The notes below the pieces were generated by a model, which was not told the origin of the DNA, searched no databases, and saw nothing but the letters and a program-made list of their open reading frames with translations. The translations under genes and the position numbers were made by a program. This document shows positions 44,448-54,156 of a stretch of 64,000 nucleotides of DNA, piece after piece. Origin of the DNA: an uncultured Bacilli bacterium (lineage in GTDB: Bacteria; Bacillota_I; Bacilli_A; RF39; UBA660). The stretch is from the NCBI GenBank assembly GCA_934086935.1, contig CAKOIQ010000003.1, positions 11,759-75,758 of the forward strand. The letters are read 5' to 3'. Each line of letters begins with the position of its first letter. The first letter of the stretch is position 1.

Positions 44448-44477
44448 AAGAGCGCCGATTGAAATGGAGGTGTGAAA

Positions 44478-44600
44478 ATGAAAAGAACATTTCAACCAAA
44501 TAATCGTAAAGCAAAGAAAAAACAAGGATTTTTTGCTAGAATGAAAACTAAAATTTTAAATAATCGTAGAAGAAAAGGACGCAAAAGATTAAGTAAGTAG
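44478..44600 (+). CDS. rpmH: 50S ribosomal protein L34
   Basis: 40 residues, too short for most ORF callers. MKRTFQPNNRKAKKKQGFFA start and RRRKGRKRLSK end are the L34 signature. It is about four residues shorter than the usual 44, the loss falling after residue 20 (MKTKILNN). Start behind GGAGGTGTG. First gene of the rnpA-yidC-jag operon arm. Confidence 0.97.
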   Translation: MKRTFQPNNRKAKKKQGFFARMKTKILNNRRRKGRKRLSK

Positions 44601-44637
44601 GCCACGTTATGTGGTTTTTATTCTAATTGGAGGAAAT

Positions 44638-44964
44638 ATGAATAATGACATTAGAGTAAAAGATAAAAGAGAATTTGAAGAAATTTTATTTAATGGCAAG
44701 AAAATAAAAAATAATTACTATATTATATATTATAAGGAAAGAAAAACTGATTCTTCAAGATATGGAATTACTTTTGCTAAAAAATTTGGTAAAGCTTATA
44801 AACGAAATTTGTTTAAAAGAAGATTAAGGGAAATTATTAGAATTAATCAAAATATGTTTTCAAAAGACTTTGATTATATTATAATAATAAGGAAATATTG
44901 TGATGTTTTAGATTATCAAGAAATGAATGATTTCTTTGTTAACTTGATGAAAGAGGCGAAATAA
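44638..44964 (+). CDS. rnpA: Ribonuclease P protein component
   Basis: 108 residues from ATG 44638 (TTGGAGGAAAT upstream); a longer frame from 44611 lacks a site. RNase P protein: the basic motif FGKAYKRNLFKRRLREIIRI corresponds to the family's K-x-x-KRN-x-x-KR-x-x-RE signature. It binds pre-tRNA leaders with the RNA subunit, which is outside the window. Confidence 0.93.
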   Translation: MNNDIRVKDKREFEEILFNGKKIKNNYYIIYYKERKTDSSRYGITFAKKFGKAYKRNLFKRRLREIIRINQNMFSKDFDYIIIIRKYCDVLDYQEMNDFFVNLMKEAK

Positions 44965-45893
44965 TGAAAATAAAAAAAATAATATTAATCTTTCTTACTT
45001 GTTTTTGTTTAACTGGATGTACAAAGTATATAAGTGACGATAATAATAAAAGAGTAATTAATGAAGAAACTGGTCAAAGTTTACCTTCAAATATATTATG
45101 TAAACCAACAACCAGTGAATTAGATGAAATTTATAATAAATATAAAGATAAATTGGAAGTAGATTTGAATAAGCTTCCAGAATGTGAAAATTTAAAATAT
45201 TATGATTCTAATAATTACAATGGTTTATGGGTACAATTAATTGTTATGCCACTTGCTTGGTTAATTATTAAAATTGGTAATTTTTTAGGTAACTATGGTT
45301 TATCTGTTATGGCTGTAGGGTTACTTATAAGAATTATATTAATTCCATTTACTAGAAAAACAATTAAACAATCAGAAAATATGAAAAAAGCTCAACCAGA
45401 AATGGAAAGACTTGAAAAGAAATATGCCAATAAAAATGATCAAGAATCATTAATGATGAAGAGTCAAGAAATGATGATGATTTATAAAAAATATAATATT
45501 AGTCCTTTTGGTAGTTGCTTAATCTCATTTATTCAACTTCCTTTATTCTTTGGATTCTTAGAAGCCATAAATAGAATACCAGCAATATTTGAAGGTGATT
45601 TAGGTGCTTATCAATTAGGTACTACGCCTTTAATTGGTATTAAATCGGGTAATTATTTCTATATTGTATTAATCTTATTAATTATTTTAACAACATATTT
45701 ATCATTTAAATTTAGTATGAGTTCTATGGGTAATGCAGCTCAACAAAAACAAATGAAAATGATGACTGGATTTATGTTAGTATTTATTTCAATTGCATCA
45801 TTTAGCTTACCAACTGCCATTGCTTTATATTGGGTAGTAACTAATGGATTCAGTGTTGTTCAAAATTTAATTATGAAAAGAGGTAAAATGTAG
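44964..45893 (+). CDS. yidC: Membrane protein insertase YidC (SpoIIIJ type)
   Basis: 309 residues. Lipoprotein signal with lipobox LTGC (C19), then five-helix insertase core: WLIIKIGNFLGNYGLSVMAVGLLIRIILIPFT...PFGSCLISFIQLPLFFGFLEAI...ALYWVVTNGFSVVQNLIMKR. It inserts small membrane proteins; SpoIIIJ is also needed for sigma-G activation. Start overlaps the rnpA stop (TAATG). Confidence 0.94.
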   Translation: MKIKKIILIFLTCFCLTGCTKYISDDNNKRVINEETGQSLPSNILCKPTTSELDEIYNKYKDKLEVDLNKLPECENLKYYDSNNYNGLWVQLIVMPLAWLIIKIGNFLGNYGLSVMAVGLLIRIILIPFTRKTIKQSENMKKAQPEMERLEKKYANKNDQESLMMKSQEMMMIYKKYNISPFGSCLISFIQLPLFFGFLEAINRIPAIFEGDLGAYQLGTTPLIGIKSGNYFYIVLILLIILTTYLSFKFSMSSMGNAAQQKQMKMMTGFMLVFISIASFSLPTAIALYWVVTNGFSVVQNLIMKRGKM

Positions 45894-45894
45894 T

Positions 45895-46506
45895 ATGGAA
45901 GTATATGTTTATGAAGGAAAAAAAGAAGAAGAGGTTTTAACAAAAGCTTTAACTGATTTAAATGTCACTGAAAATGATATTTTGTTAAAGAAAGAAAAAA
46001 ATAAAGGTGGATTATTTAAATCAGAAACATATAAATTAACTATTGTTAAAATAACTGATATACAAGAAGAAATAAAAACATTTTTAAAAGATTTATTAAA
46101 TAAAATGGATATTGACGTAACATTTGAATCTAATATAAGAGAAAAACAAATTACAATTAAAATGTTTTCTGATAATAATGCAATTTTAATTGGTAAAAAT
46201 GGTCAAACTTTAAGTGCTTTATCAACTATAGTTAAACAATATATTTATAATCAAATTGGACAATATCCATATATAAATTTGGATGTTGAAAACTATAAAG
46301 ATAAACAAGTTATGCATTTAGAAAGACTAGCTAAGAATATCGCTAGAGAAGTTAGAAGTACTAAACAACCAGTAACTATGGAAAATATGAATTCTTATGA
46401 AAGAAGAATTGTTCATAATGTATTAACTAATTTTAAAGGCGTTATTACTGAAAGTGAAGGCGTTGAACCTAATAGACATGTTGTTGTAAAGCCAATGGAG
46501 GATTAA
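45895..46506 (+). CDS. jag: RNA-binding protein Jag/KhpB
   Basis: 203 residues. Jag N-terminal domain (about 1-50), type II KH domain (about 75-140, NAILIGKNGQTLSALSTIVKQYI), and R3H domain (about 150-203, ERRIVHNVLTNF...GVEPNRHVVV). With KhpA it binds small RNAs and affects cell elongation. Encoded directly after yidC, as in B. subtilis. Confidence 0.94.
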   Translation: MEVYVYEGKKEEEVLTKALTDLNVTENDILLKKEKNKGGLFKSETYKLTIVKITDIQEEIKTFLKDLLNKMDIDVTFESNIREKQITIKMFSDNNAILIGKNGQTLSALSTIVKQYIYNQIGQYPYINLDVENYKDKQVMHLERLAKNIAREVRSTKQPVTMENMNSYERRIVHNVLTNFKGVITESEGVEPNRHVVVKPMED

Positions 46507-46569
46507 TTCCTCTTTTTATTTTCATTAAAATCAATGTGTGTTATAATACGTGCGAAAGAAGGAAATATT

Positions 46570-47925
46570 ATGAATTCAACAATATGCGCAATCTCAACTG
46601 CAACTGGAGTTGGAGCAATATCTATTATTAGATGTAGTGGACCAAGTGCGATTGAAATTGTAAATTCAGTTTTTAAAGGAAAAGATTTAACTAAAGTTTT
46701 ATCACATACTATAAATTATGGACATATCATTTATAATAATGAAATAATAGATGAAGTATTAGTTTCAGTAATGAGAGCTCCAAAAACTTTTACAACCGAA
46801 GATATTGTTGAAATAAATAGTCATGGTGGACCAGCAACTACTAATAAAATTTTAGAAGTTTTATTGCTTTCTGGTTGTAAGTTAGCAGAACCAGGAGAAT
46901 TTACCAAAAGAGCATTTTTAAATGGAAGAATTGATTTATTGGAGGCTGAAGCAGTTGGTGATTTAATAAATGCAGAAACTGATAAATCAAGAAAATTAGC
47001 TATTAATCAATTAAATGGATCTTTAACTTCTAAAATTCAAGAACTAAGAAAAGATATAATTGATTTACAAGCAAATATTGAAGTAAATATAGATTTTCCC
47101 GAATATGAAGAAGGAGAAGACTATACTAAAGAAAGTATAAAACCAAAACTTATAAGTTTAAGTGATTCAATAAATGATTTATTAAAAAATGCTGAAAATA
47201 GTAAATTAATAAAACAAGGAATCGACATTGCGTTAGTTGGAAAACCAAATGTAGGTAAGAGCAGTATTTTAAATGCATTTTTAGAAGAGGAAAAGGCTAT
47301 TGTAACTTCTATACCAGGAACAACAAGAGATATAGTAGAAGGCAGAGTTGTTCTTAATGGAATTATTTTAAATTTAATAGATACTGCTGGTATTAGACAA
47401 ACTGACGATGTTGTTGAAAAAATTGGTGTAGAAAAGAGTATTAATATTTCTGAAAATTCCGATTTAAATATTTTTGTTTGTGATAATTCGACTGAACTTA
47501 CAAATGAAGAAATTGAAATTTTAAATAAATTAGATTCAAAAAAATTAATTATTTTTATTAATAAATCAGATTTAGCTTCAAAAATTGATTTAAAAAAGAT
47601 AGATGGATATAACGTTGTTTTTGGAAACACTAAGGATAAAAACGGACTTGAACAATTAAAGAAAAAAATTACAGAATTATTTAATTTAAATGTGATTGAA
47701 CATTCAGATTATACGTTCTTATCTAATGCTAGACAAATTTCTTTAATTAAAAGAGTTAAATTAATAATTAATAATATAATTGATTCATTAAATAATGATT
47801 TACCTATAGATGTTTTTACAATTGATTTAAGGGATGCGTATGATCTTTTAGGTGAAATAATCGGTGAAACGTATAAAGATGATTTATTAGATGAATTATT
47901 TTCAAAGTTTTGCTTAGGAAAGTAG
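46570..47925 (+). CDS. mnmE: tRNA modification GTPase MnmE
   Basis: 451 residues from ATG 46570 (GAAGGAAATATT upstream). Formyl-THF-binding N-terminal domain, helical domain, and inserted G domain: GKPNVGKSSI, DTAGIR, NKSD. Ends in the family's CLGK (C-x-G-K). With MnmG it makes the cmnm5 group on U34 of tRNAs. Nine bases precede mnmG. Confidence 0.97.
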   Translation: MNSTICAISTATGVGAISIIRCSGPSAIEIVNSVFKGKDLTKVLSHTINYGHIIYNNEIIDEVLVSVMRAPKTFTTEDIVEINSHGGPATTNKILEVLLLSGCKLAEPGEFTKRAFLNGRIDLLEAEAVGDLINAETDKSRKLAINQLNGSLTSKIQELRKDIIDLQANIEVNIDFPEYEEGEDYTKESIKPKLISLSDSINDLLKNAENSKLIKQGIDIALVGKPNVGKSSILNAFLEEEKAIVTSIPGTTRDIVEGRVVLNGIILNLIDTAGIRQTDDVVEKIGVEKSINISENSDLNIFVCDNSTELTNEEIEILNKLDSKKLIIFINKSDLASKIDLKKIDGYNVVFGNTKDKNGLEQLKKKITELFNLNVIEHSDYTFLSNARQISLIKRVKLIINNIIDSLNNDLPIDVFTIDLRDAYDLLGEIIGETYKDDLLDELFSKFCLGK

Positions 47926-47933
47926 TGATATAA

Positions 47934-49802
47934 ATGAAATTTGATATTATTGTTGTAGGTGGTGGACATGCTGGATGTGAAGCTTCTAATGCTAGTGCAA
48001 AAATGGGACTTAAAACAGCTTTAGTTACCGCTAATATAAAGAATATTGCTGATATGCCTTGTAATCCTTCAATAGGTGGTACTGCCAAAGGTATTGTAGT
48101 AAGAGAAATTGATGCGATGGGTGGATTGATGGGTAAAGTCGCTGATAAAACTCATATTCAAATTAAAATGTTAAATAATGCTAAGGGTCCAGCTGTAAGA
48201 TCATTAAGAGCTCAAGCAGATAAGATTACTTATCCAAAAGAAATGTTAAAAGAGTTACAATCTTTAGAGAATTTAACAATTATCGAAGGTATGGTAGAAG
48301 ATTTAATTGTTGAAAATAATATTATTGAAGGTATCGTTTTAGAAAATGGAACTGAAATATATTGTAAGGCTTTAATTCTTACGACAGGAACATATTTAAA
48401 GAGTAAAATATTAATTGGAGCTGAACATAAAGATGAAGGCCCTCATGGTGAAAGAAGATCTAAATTTTTAAGTGATAAATTAAAACAATTAGGATTTGAA
48501 ATTCAAAGATTAAAAACTGGTACTCCACAAAGAATTGAAAGAAGTTCAATTGATTTTAGTGTGTTAAAACCTGAGTGTGGTGATGATTGTTATTGGACTT
48601 TTAGTTTTGATAATCCTCCTTATTATGATAAAGATAAACAAGAAAAATGTTATATTGTTTATACTAATGAAAAAACTCATCAAATTATAAGGGATAATCT
48701 TTCAAAATCTGCTATGTATGGTGGGTATGCTGAAGGAATAGGTCCAAGATATTGTCCTTCAATTGAAGATAAAGTTGTTAGATTTGCTGATAAAGAAAGA
48801 CATCAATTATTTTTAGAACCAGAAAGTTTATATTATGATGATATATATTTACAGGGATTTTCAACTAGTATGCCTTATGATGTTCAAGAATTAATGGTTC
48901 ATAGTTTACATGGATTAGAACATGCAATTATAAAAAAATATGCTTATGCAATAGAATACGATGCTATAAATCCATTACAGTTAAAACCATCTTTGGAAAC
49001 TAAAGTAATTAATAATTTATTTACAGCTGGACAAATTAATGGTACTTCTGGTTATGAAGAAGCTGCTGGTCAAGGATTAATAGCTGGAATTAATGCTGGA
49101 TTAAAGATTCAAGGTAAAAATCCTTTAATTTTAAAAAGAAATGAATCTTATATTGGGGTTTTAATTGATGATTTAGTTACAAAGGGTACAAAAGAACCTT
49201 ATAGATTATTAACTTCTCGTGCAGAATATAGATTACTTTTACGTCATGATAATGCTGATTTAAGACTAAGAAGATATGGATATGAAGCAGGTACAATAAG
49301 TAAAGAACAAATTGAAGTATTAGATAAAAAAATAGCTGATATAAATGAATTAAGTGATTATTTAAAAAGTATAAGAGTTACTCAAAATAGTTTACCTGAT
49401 AATTTAAAAAATAAATATTCTATAGAACTTAAAAATGGGGTAACTTTATATGAATTACTTAGAAGACCAGAAATCAAATTGCAGGATTTAATTGATAATA
49501 ATATGCTTAATAAAGAATATTCTCCTTTAGTTTATGAACAAGTGGAATTTGCAGTAAAATATGAAGGATATATAAAGAAAGAAGAAATTGAGGTACAAAA
49601 GTTATTAAAATTAGAAGAAAAACAAATTCCTCAAGATATAGATTATGATAATGTGAAAAATTTAGCTTCAGAAGCTAAACAAAAATTAAAACTTGTAAAA
49701 CCATTAACTTTAGCTCAAGCTTCAAGAATAAGTGGTGTTAATCCTGTTGATATATCAATATTAGCTATATATTTAAAAAAGGAATATAATCAAAATGACT
49801 AA
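47934..49802 (+). CDS. mnmG: tRNA uridine 5-carboxymethylaminomethyl enzyme MnmG
   Basis: 622 residues. FAD-binding GGGHAGCEAS at 10-19, ADMPCNPSIGG, GTPQR and PYRLLTSRAEYRLLLRHDNADLRL near two thirds of the length. Partner of MnmE in wobble uridine modification. The end overlaps rsmG by 8 bp, indicating coupling. Confidence 0.97.
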   Translation: MKFDIIVVGGGHAGCEASNASAKMGLKTALVTANIKNIADMPCNPSIGGTAKGIVVREIDAMGGLMGKVADKTHIQIKMLNNAKGPAVRSLRAQADKITYPKEMLKELQSLENLTIIEGMVEDLIVENNIIEGIVLENGTEIYCKALILTTGTYLKSKILIGAEHKDEGPHGERRSKFLSDKLKQLGFEIQRLKTGTPQRIERSSIDFSVLKPECGDDCYWTFSFDNPPYYDKDKQEKCYIVYTNEKTHQIIRDNLSKSAMYGGYAEGIGPRYCPSIEDKVVRFADKERHQLFLEPESLYYDDIYLQGFSTSMPYDVQELMVHSLHGLEHAIIKKYAYAIEYDAINPLQLKPSLETKVINNLFTAGQINGTSGYEEAAGQGLIAGINAGLKIQGKNPLILKRNESYIGVLIDDLVTKGTKEPYRLLTSRAEYRLLLRHDNADLRLRRYGYEAGTISKEQIEVLDKKIADINELSDYLKSIRVTQNSLPDNLKNKYSIELKNGVTLYELLRRPEIKLQDLIDNNMLNKEYSPLVYEQVEFAVKYEGYIKKEEIEVQKLLKLEEKQIPQDIDYDNVKNLASEAKQKLKLVKPLTLAQASRISGVNPVDISILAIYLKKEYNQND

Positions 49803-50499
49803 GGAAGAATTTTTTAATATAATAAATGAATTAAATATTGTATTAAATGATAAACAAAAACAGCAATTTGAGTTATATTGTAAATTATTATTAGAATATA
49901 ATACTCATACTAATATTACAGCAATTAGAGAGGAAATTGGAGTTTATTTAAAACATTTTTATGATTCTTTAACATTAGTAAAAGTTTTTGATTTTAATCA
50001 TGAATATTCAGTTTTAGATGTAGGGTCTGGTGGTGGATTTCCAGGTTTAGTTTTAGCAATAGCTTTTCCAAATTTAAAATTAACACTTTTAGATAGTAAC
50101 CATAAAAAATCAGATTTTCAAAAATATATTGTTTCTGAATTAAATCTTAATAATGTGACAATTGTTAATGATAGAGCAGAATCTTTCTTTAAAGAAAATA
50201 TAAAGTATGATGTAGTTGTAGCGAGAGCTGTTGCTAATCTTTCAATATTATCTGAATTATGTATTCCTTTTGTTAAACTTTCTGGATATTTTTTAGCTAT
50301 GAAAGGTGATTTTGCTGATGAATATAATAATAGTATTGGTGCTATAACTAAATTAGGTGGAATAGTAGAAACTAAATTTGATTTTAATTTACCATTAACA
50401 AATGATAAAAGAAGTATTATAAAGATTAAAAAAATAAAAGAAACTCCTAAAGAGTTTCCAAGAGTGTATGACAAAATAATTAAAAGACCATTGAAATAA
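49795..50499 (+). CDS. rsmG: 16S rRNA G527 N7-methyltransferase
   Basis: 234 residues. GidB family: LDVGSGGGFPGLVLAIAFP (SAM-binding), LLDSNHKKSDFQKYIV and DVVVARAVANLSILSEL. Methylates G527 in 16S rRNA; loss gives low-level streptomycin resistance. Start lies inside the mnmG end. Confidence 0.95.
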   Translation: MTKEEFFNIINELNIVLNDKQKQQFELYCKLLLEYNTHTNITAIREEIGVYLKHFYDSLTLVKVFDFNHEYSVLDVGSGGGFPGLVLAIAFPNLKLTLLDSNHKKSDFQKYIVSELNLNNVTIVNDRAESFFKENIKYDVVVARAVANLSILSELCIPFVKLSGYFLAMKGDFADEYNNSIGAITKLGGIVETKFDFNLPLTNDKRSIIKIKKIKETPKEFPRVYDKIIKRPLK

Positions 50500-50548
50500 A
50501 TTTTAAAATAATGTATTATTGTATTAGAATAGGAAGGTTATTTTTAAT

Positions 50549-51730
50549 ATGGAGTCACAAGTTCAAAATGTTAATATTGATTTAATTATACCAAATAGAT
50601 TTCAACCAAGATTAGCCTTTGATGAAAAAGCATTGAATGATTTAGCTGAATCTATTAAACAACATGGAATTATTCAACCTTTAGTTGTTAGACAATTAGC
50701 CGGTAGGTATGAAATTATAGCAGGAGAAAGAAGATATAAGGCAGCAATTATAGCTGGTTTACAGAGTGTACCAGTAATTGTTACAAGTTTGTCTGATGCT
50801 AAAAGTGAAGAAGTGGCTTTAGTTGAAAATATACAAAGAAAAAATTTAAGTTCTATTGAAGAAGCAAGATCTTATAAAAGAATGTTAGACAAAGATAATT
50901 TAACTCAAGAGCAATTAGCAAAAAAATTAGGTTTATCTCAGTCAACAATTGCTAATAGATTAAGATTATTAAACTTAAGTGATAACGTTCAAAATGCATT
51001 ATTAAAAGAAAAAATAAGTGAACGACATGCAAGAAGCTTACTTCAAATTAATGATAAGTTACAACAGGACGAGATTTTAAATAAAATAATTACTGAAAGA
51101 TTAACCGTTAGACAATTAGATGAGTTAATTAAAAATAGATTAGATTCAAATGTCACTGAACCGGAAATGCCAGTTAAACAAGATATTGTACCAAATGAAG
51201 TAGCAAAGTCAGAACCTGAATTGTTACCGATTGAAAGTTTAGATACAACTTTAAATAGTCAATCTGAATCTTTAGAAAACGTGTCAGATTTAGATGTAAA
51301 TTCAACTGCATCAAGCGAAGATTTAAATGGAGAAGATAAATCTGCTACTGATGAAGAACCAATGAATAATATTTTGAGTTTTTTACAAAGCTTTAATAAT
51401 TCAACTCCATCATTAGATGATGAGCCGGCAAACCTTCAAACATTTGATGATGATATCTTCAATGAAGGACATAATGTTGATGACTCAGTTGAAGAAGCAA
51501 AAGATTCTTCAGAAGTGTTGGATTTAGATAATATTAAAAATTCAAGTGTATCAGATGAAAATCAAGTAAAACCGGATAATAGTCCAATAATTATATCGGG
51601 AGATATAAATTCTTTAAAGAAAGCATATCATGATTTACAAGATGAAGCAGAAAAAGCAGGTTTTAAAATCAGTATGGAAGATTTTGATTTTGAAGATTTA
51701 TATCAAATGATTATTAAGATTGATAAGTAG
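50549..51730 (+). CDS. noc: Noc-like ParB-family DNA-binding protein
   Basis: 393 residues. ParB N-terminal domain with GERR (59-62) and ENIQRKNLSSIEEA (93-106), then HTH. HTH residues are Noc-like: LGLSQSTIANRLRLLNL (128-143) and ISERHARSLL (156-165), where ParB/Spo0J has SRPHIAN and GHGR. It follows rsmG as noc does in B. subtilis. Two departures: no N-terminal amphipathic membrane helix (stop codon just upstream), and a long acidic Ser/Asp-rich linker (about 205-340) before a C-terminal segment. ParB proper is not excluded; soj and spo0J do not follow. Confidence 0.75.
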   Translation: MESQVQNVNIDLIIPNRFQPRLAFDEKALNDLAESIKQHGIIQPLVVRQLAGRYEIIAGERRYKAAIIAGLQSVPVIVTSLSDAKSEEVALVENIQRKNLSSIEEARSYKRMLDKDNLTQEQLAKKLGLSQSTIANRLRLLNLSDNVQNALLKEKISERHARSLLQINDKLQQDEILNKIITERLTVRQLDELIKNRLDSNVTEPEMPVKQDIVPNEVAKSEPELLPIESLDTTLNSQSESLENVSDLDVNSTASSEDLNGEDKSATDEEPMNNILSFLQSFNNSTPSLDDEPANLQTFDDDIFNEGHNVDDSVEEAKDSSEVLDLDNIKNSSVSDENQVKPDNSPIIISGDINSLKKAYHDLQDEAEKAGFKISMEDFDFEDLYQMIIKIDK

Positions 51731-51756
51731 GTTATTTAATAACTTACTTTTTTATT
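51725..51756 (+). terminator. Terminator of noc
   Basis: AAGTAGGTTATT / AATAACTTACTT (one G-T pair), short loop and TTTTTTA. The noc TAG stop is in the first arm. Confidence 0.75.
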
Positions 51757-53659
51757 GTGGTTCAGAACCTTTTTTAAAATAAAAAATAACATTTTTGTCT
51801 TTGATATTTTTATTTCCAGTTATGGCATTTAATGGTACTCCTACAATATTATCAGGAACTTCATACCATGAATTTGGTTTATCTTTTTCGTAATTTTCTA
51901 CCGTATCAACCCAAATATTTTTAATCTTTTTTGAATAACTTGAATCGACATTACTATTCATATCATTACCAGCCCAAACCATCATTAAAATATCTGGATT
52001 ATATCCTACAATCCAATAATCATTTTCTGTTGTACCACTTTTTAGTGCATATTTACGACTGATTTTACTGTTTAGATATAGTACTGTTGGTGATAAGTAA
52101 TCAATAAATTTTGGATTATAAGTATTCGTTAACATCTCGTTTATGATATAAACTGAATCTTTATTTAATACTTGTTCACTTTCATCTTCATATTTATATA
52201 GTGTATGTCCATTAAAGTCTTCAACTTTTTTTATTAAATGAATGTCTGTTTTATTACCATAATTAGCTAGTGTGGCATAACTTTGTGCAAAATCTAACAT
52301 ATTAATTTCTTGTGCACCTAAAGCTAAAGAAGGAATTGCTTTTAAATTTGTTTTAAGTCCAGCTAGTTTCAATGTATTAACTAATTGTTCTTCTCCTAAA
52401 AAAAGATGAGTTTTAACTGCATATACATTATCAGAGTATGCTAAAGCAGCGGCCATAGTGATTTCTTTATTTCCATATTTATTAGAATGATTTTTAGGTG
52501 AGTATGTTTGATTGTTAGCAAAAACAAAACTCGTTTTTTCACTTAAAAAAGTAGATGCTTCCGTCATATTATTTTCGAGTGCGGCATAATAAAGAAACGG
52601 TTTAATAGTTGATCCTACTTGTCTTTTAGCTGAAATAGCACGGTTATATTGACTCTTTGAATAATCTACTCCACCAGTTAATGCCATTATTCCTCCAGTT
52701 TTAGGATTTACAACTACACTTGATAATTGAACATTTTTATCAGTTGCATTTTTAATAATAGATTCATCCATACTTTTTTGAACACTAGTATCTAATTCCG
52801 TATATATTTTTAAACCACCGGATTTAATTAATGATTTGGGAATTTCATTTAAATTATTAAGTTCATTTAATACAGCATCATGATAATACATTAAAGTTTG
52901 CATATTATTACTTTTTCTTTTTCCATATATTTCTATTTTATTTTTAAAAAGTAGACTATATTCTTCTTCAGTTAAATATTCATTGTCTAACATGGATTTA
53001 GCTACTATTTTAGCTCTTTTAATAGAATTGTCATAATTACTAATAGGATTATAATTTTCGGGACTTTTAGGAATACCAGCTAAAATTATAGCTTCTTCTA
53101 AGTTAAGTTCGCTGGCTTTTTTGTTAAAATAAAAATTACTGGCATTTTCAATACCATAGTTACCTTGACCATAATTTATAGTATTTAAATACCCTTCTAA
53201 AATATCGTCTTTTGAATAATGTACCTCAAGTTTTAAAGTCAAGAAAGCTTCTTCAATTTTTCTTTTCCACGTTTGATTAAAATCTAAATATAAATTTTTA
53301 ACGTATTGTTGAGAAATAGTGGATGCACCTTGCATAATGGTTTTATTTTTAATATTAATATACATAGCTTTAGCAATTCTTAAATAGTCAAATCCTTGAT
53401 GATTATAGAAGTTTTTATCTTCAGTACTGATTGTAGCATTTATTAAATTTTGCGAAATGTCCTTTATATTAACCCAACTATTGTTATTACTTGTTTGAAA
53501 TATTAATTCTTCTTTATTGTCATATAAATAAATCGCATTAGCTGAATTTAATGTTATTTTAGGAGAAAGATAAGCATATATATATAAAGTTGTTAATATA
53601 GTCATGAAAGTTATTGTACAAAATAAAGTAAATTTATATATTAATTTAATCTTTTTCAT
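51752..53659 (-). CDS. Class A penicillin-binding protein
   Basis: 635 residues. N-terminal transmembrane anchor (about 8-30), GT51 transglycosylase (ATISTEDKNFYNHQGFDYLRI with catalytic Glu; GASTISQQYVKNL), then a transpeptidase domain with S-x-x-K in VGSTIKPFLYYAAL, SDN in AYSDNVYA and K-S-G-T in LKSGTTENDYW. Polymerises and cross-links peptidoglycan. No ponA-type partner beside it. Divergent from the 53723 gene. Confidence 0.93.
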   Translation of the reverse strand: MKKIKLIYKFTLFCTITFMTILTTLYIYAYLSPKITLNSANAIYLYDNKEELIFQTSNNNSWVNIKDISQNLINATISTEDKNFYNHQGFDYLRIAKAMYINIKNKTIMQGASTISQQYVKNLYLDFNQTWKRKIEEAFLTLKLEVHYSKDDILEGYLNTINYGQGNYGIENASNFYFNKKASELNLEEAIILAGIPKSPENYNPISNYDNSIKRAKIVAKSMLDNEYLTEEEYSLLFKNKIEIYGKRKSNNMQTLMYYHDAVLNELNNLNEIPKSLIKSGGLKIYTELDTSVQKSMDESIIKNATDKNVQLSSVVVNPKTGGIMALTGGVDYSKSQYNRAISAKRQVGSTIKPFLYYAALENNMTEASTFLSEKTSFVFANNQTYSPKNHSNKYGNKEITMAAALAYSDNVYAVKTHLFLGEEQLVNTLKLAGLKTNLKAIPSLALGAQEINMLDFAQSYATLANYGNKTDIHLIKKVEDFNGHTLYKYEDESEQVLNKDSVYIINEMLTNTYNPKFIDYLSPTVLYLNSKISRKYALKSGTTENDYWIVGYNPDILMMVWAGNDMNSNVDSSYSKKIKNIWVDTVENYEKDKPNSWYEVPDNIVGVPLNAITGNKNIKDKNVIFYFKKGSEPQ

Positions 53660-53722
53660 AATTCACCAGTTATATTATGGATTTTAATATTCTTTTTATG
53701 CTAAAATTATATGGTGATGTAA

Positions 53723-54040
53723 ATGGCAAAAATAAAATTATATAAAAATGATAACTTAGTTTTGGAACATGATGGAGATACACAAGATAATAATCTTTTA
53801 GTGTTTGAAAATATTGTTTATGATCCAAATAAATTTATTTTAATTAGAGAAAATGATGATTTTAAATTTGAGTTAGATTTTAAATGTTCTTTAGCTATAA
53901 TTACTTTAAAAAAAGAAGGCCATAGTTTAGATTTAAATTTATCTAATGTAAAAAAAGAAATAGGGAATGATAGTCATAAAATATACTATAATATAGAGAG
54001 TGAAGAAGTCATAAGTAATGTACTAGAAATCACTTTCTAA
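53723..54040 (+). CDS. Small beta-rich protein, possibly YwiB/DUF1934-like
   Basis: 105 residues with alternating strand patterns (MAKIKLYKNDNLVLEHDGDT, FELDFKCSLAIITLKKEGHSLDLNL, HKIYYNIESEE), compatible with a lipocalin-like fold of the DUF1934 type, whose genes often neighbour rpoE. The homology is not certain. Start follows GGTGATGTAA. Monocistronic upstream of the rpoE promoter. Confidence 0.5.
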   Translation: MAKIKLYKNDNLVLEHDGDTQDNNLLVFENIVYDPNKFILIRENDDFKFELDFKCSLAIITLKKEGHSLDLNLSNVKKEIGNDSHKIYYNIESEEVISNVLEITF

Positions 54041-54059
54041 TTAAAGTATATTTTTTTTG

Positions 54060-54087
54060 TTGACAATGAAAAAGAATATGATAAAAT
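54060..54087 (+). promoter_or_regulatory. rpoE promoter
   Basis: TTGACA (54060-54065), 16-bp spacer, TAAAAT (54082-54087). The leader contains ATGTCA / TGACAT arms about 12 nt apart (54108-54132), a possible small hairpin. Confidence 0.7.
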
Positions 54088-54156
54088 TATGTATGTTTAA
54101 TGAGCCGATGTCATATTTTATAGCGTGACATATAATGGCAATTAGGAGGACAATAT

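Larger units (their letters stand above)
44133..44477. other. oriC: oriC region between dnaA and rpmH
   Basis: Divergent coding strands meet here. DnaA-box-like nonamers (consensus TTATCCACA) with one mismatch lie at 44182-44190 (reverse), 44228-44236, 44240-44248 and 44324-44332; with two mismatches at 44282-44290 and 44291-44299. An AT-rich run at 44340-44420 may be the unwinding element. No exact box is seen. A further one-mismatch box lies between dnaA and dnaN at 42693-42701. Confidence 0.75.
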
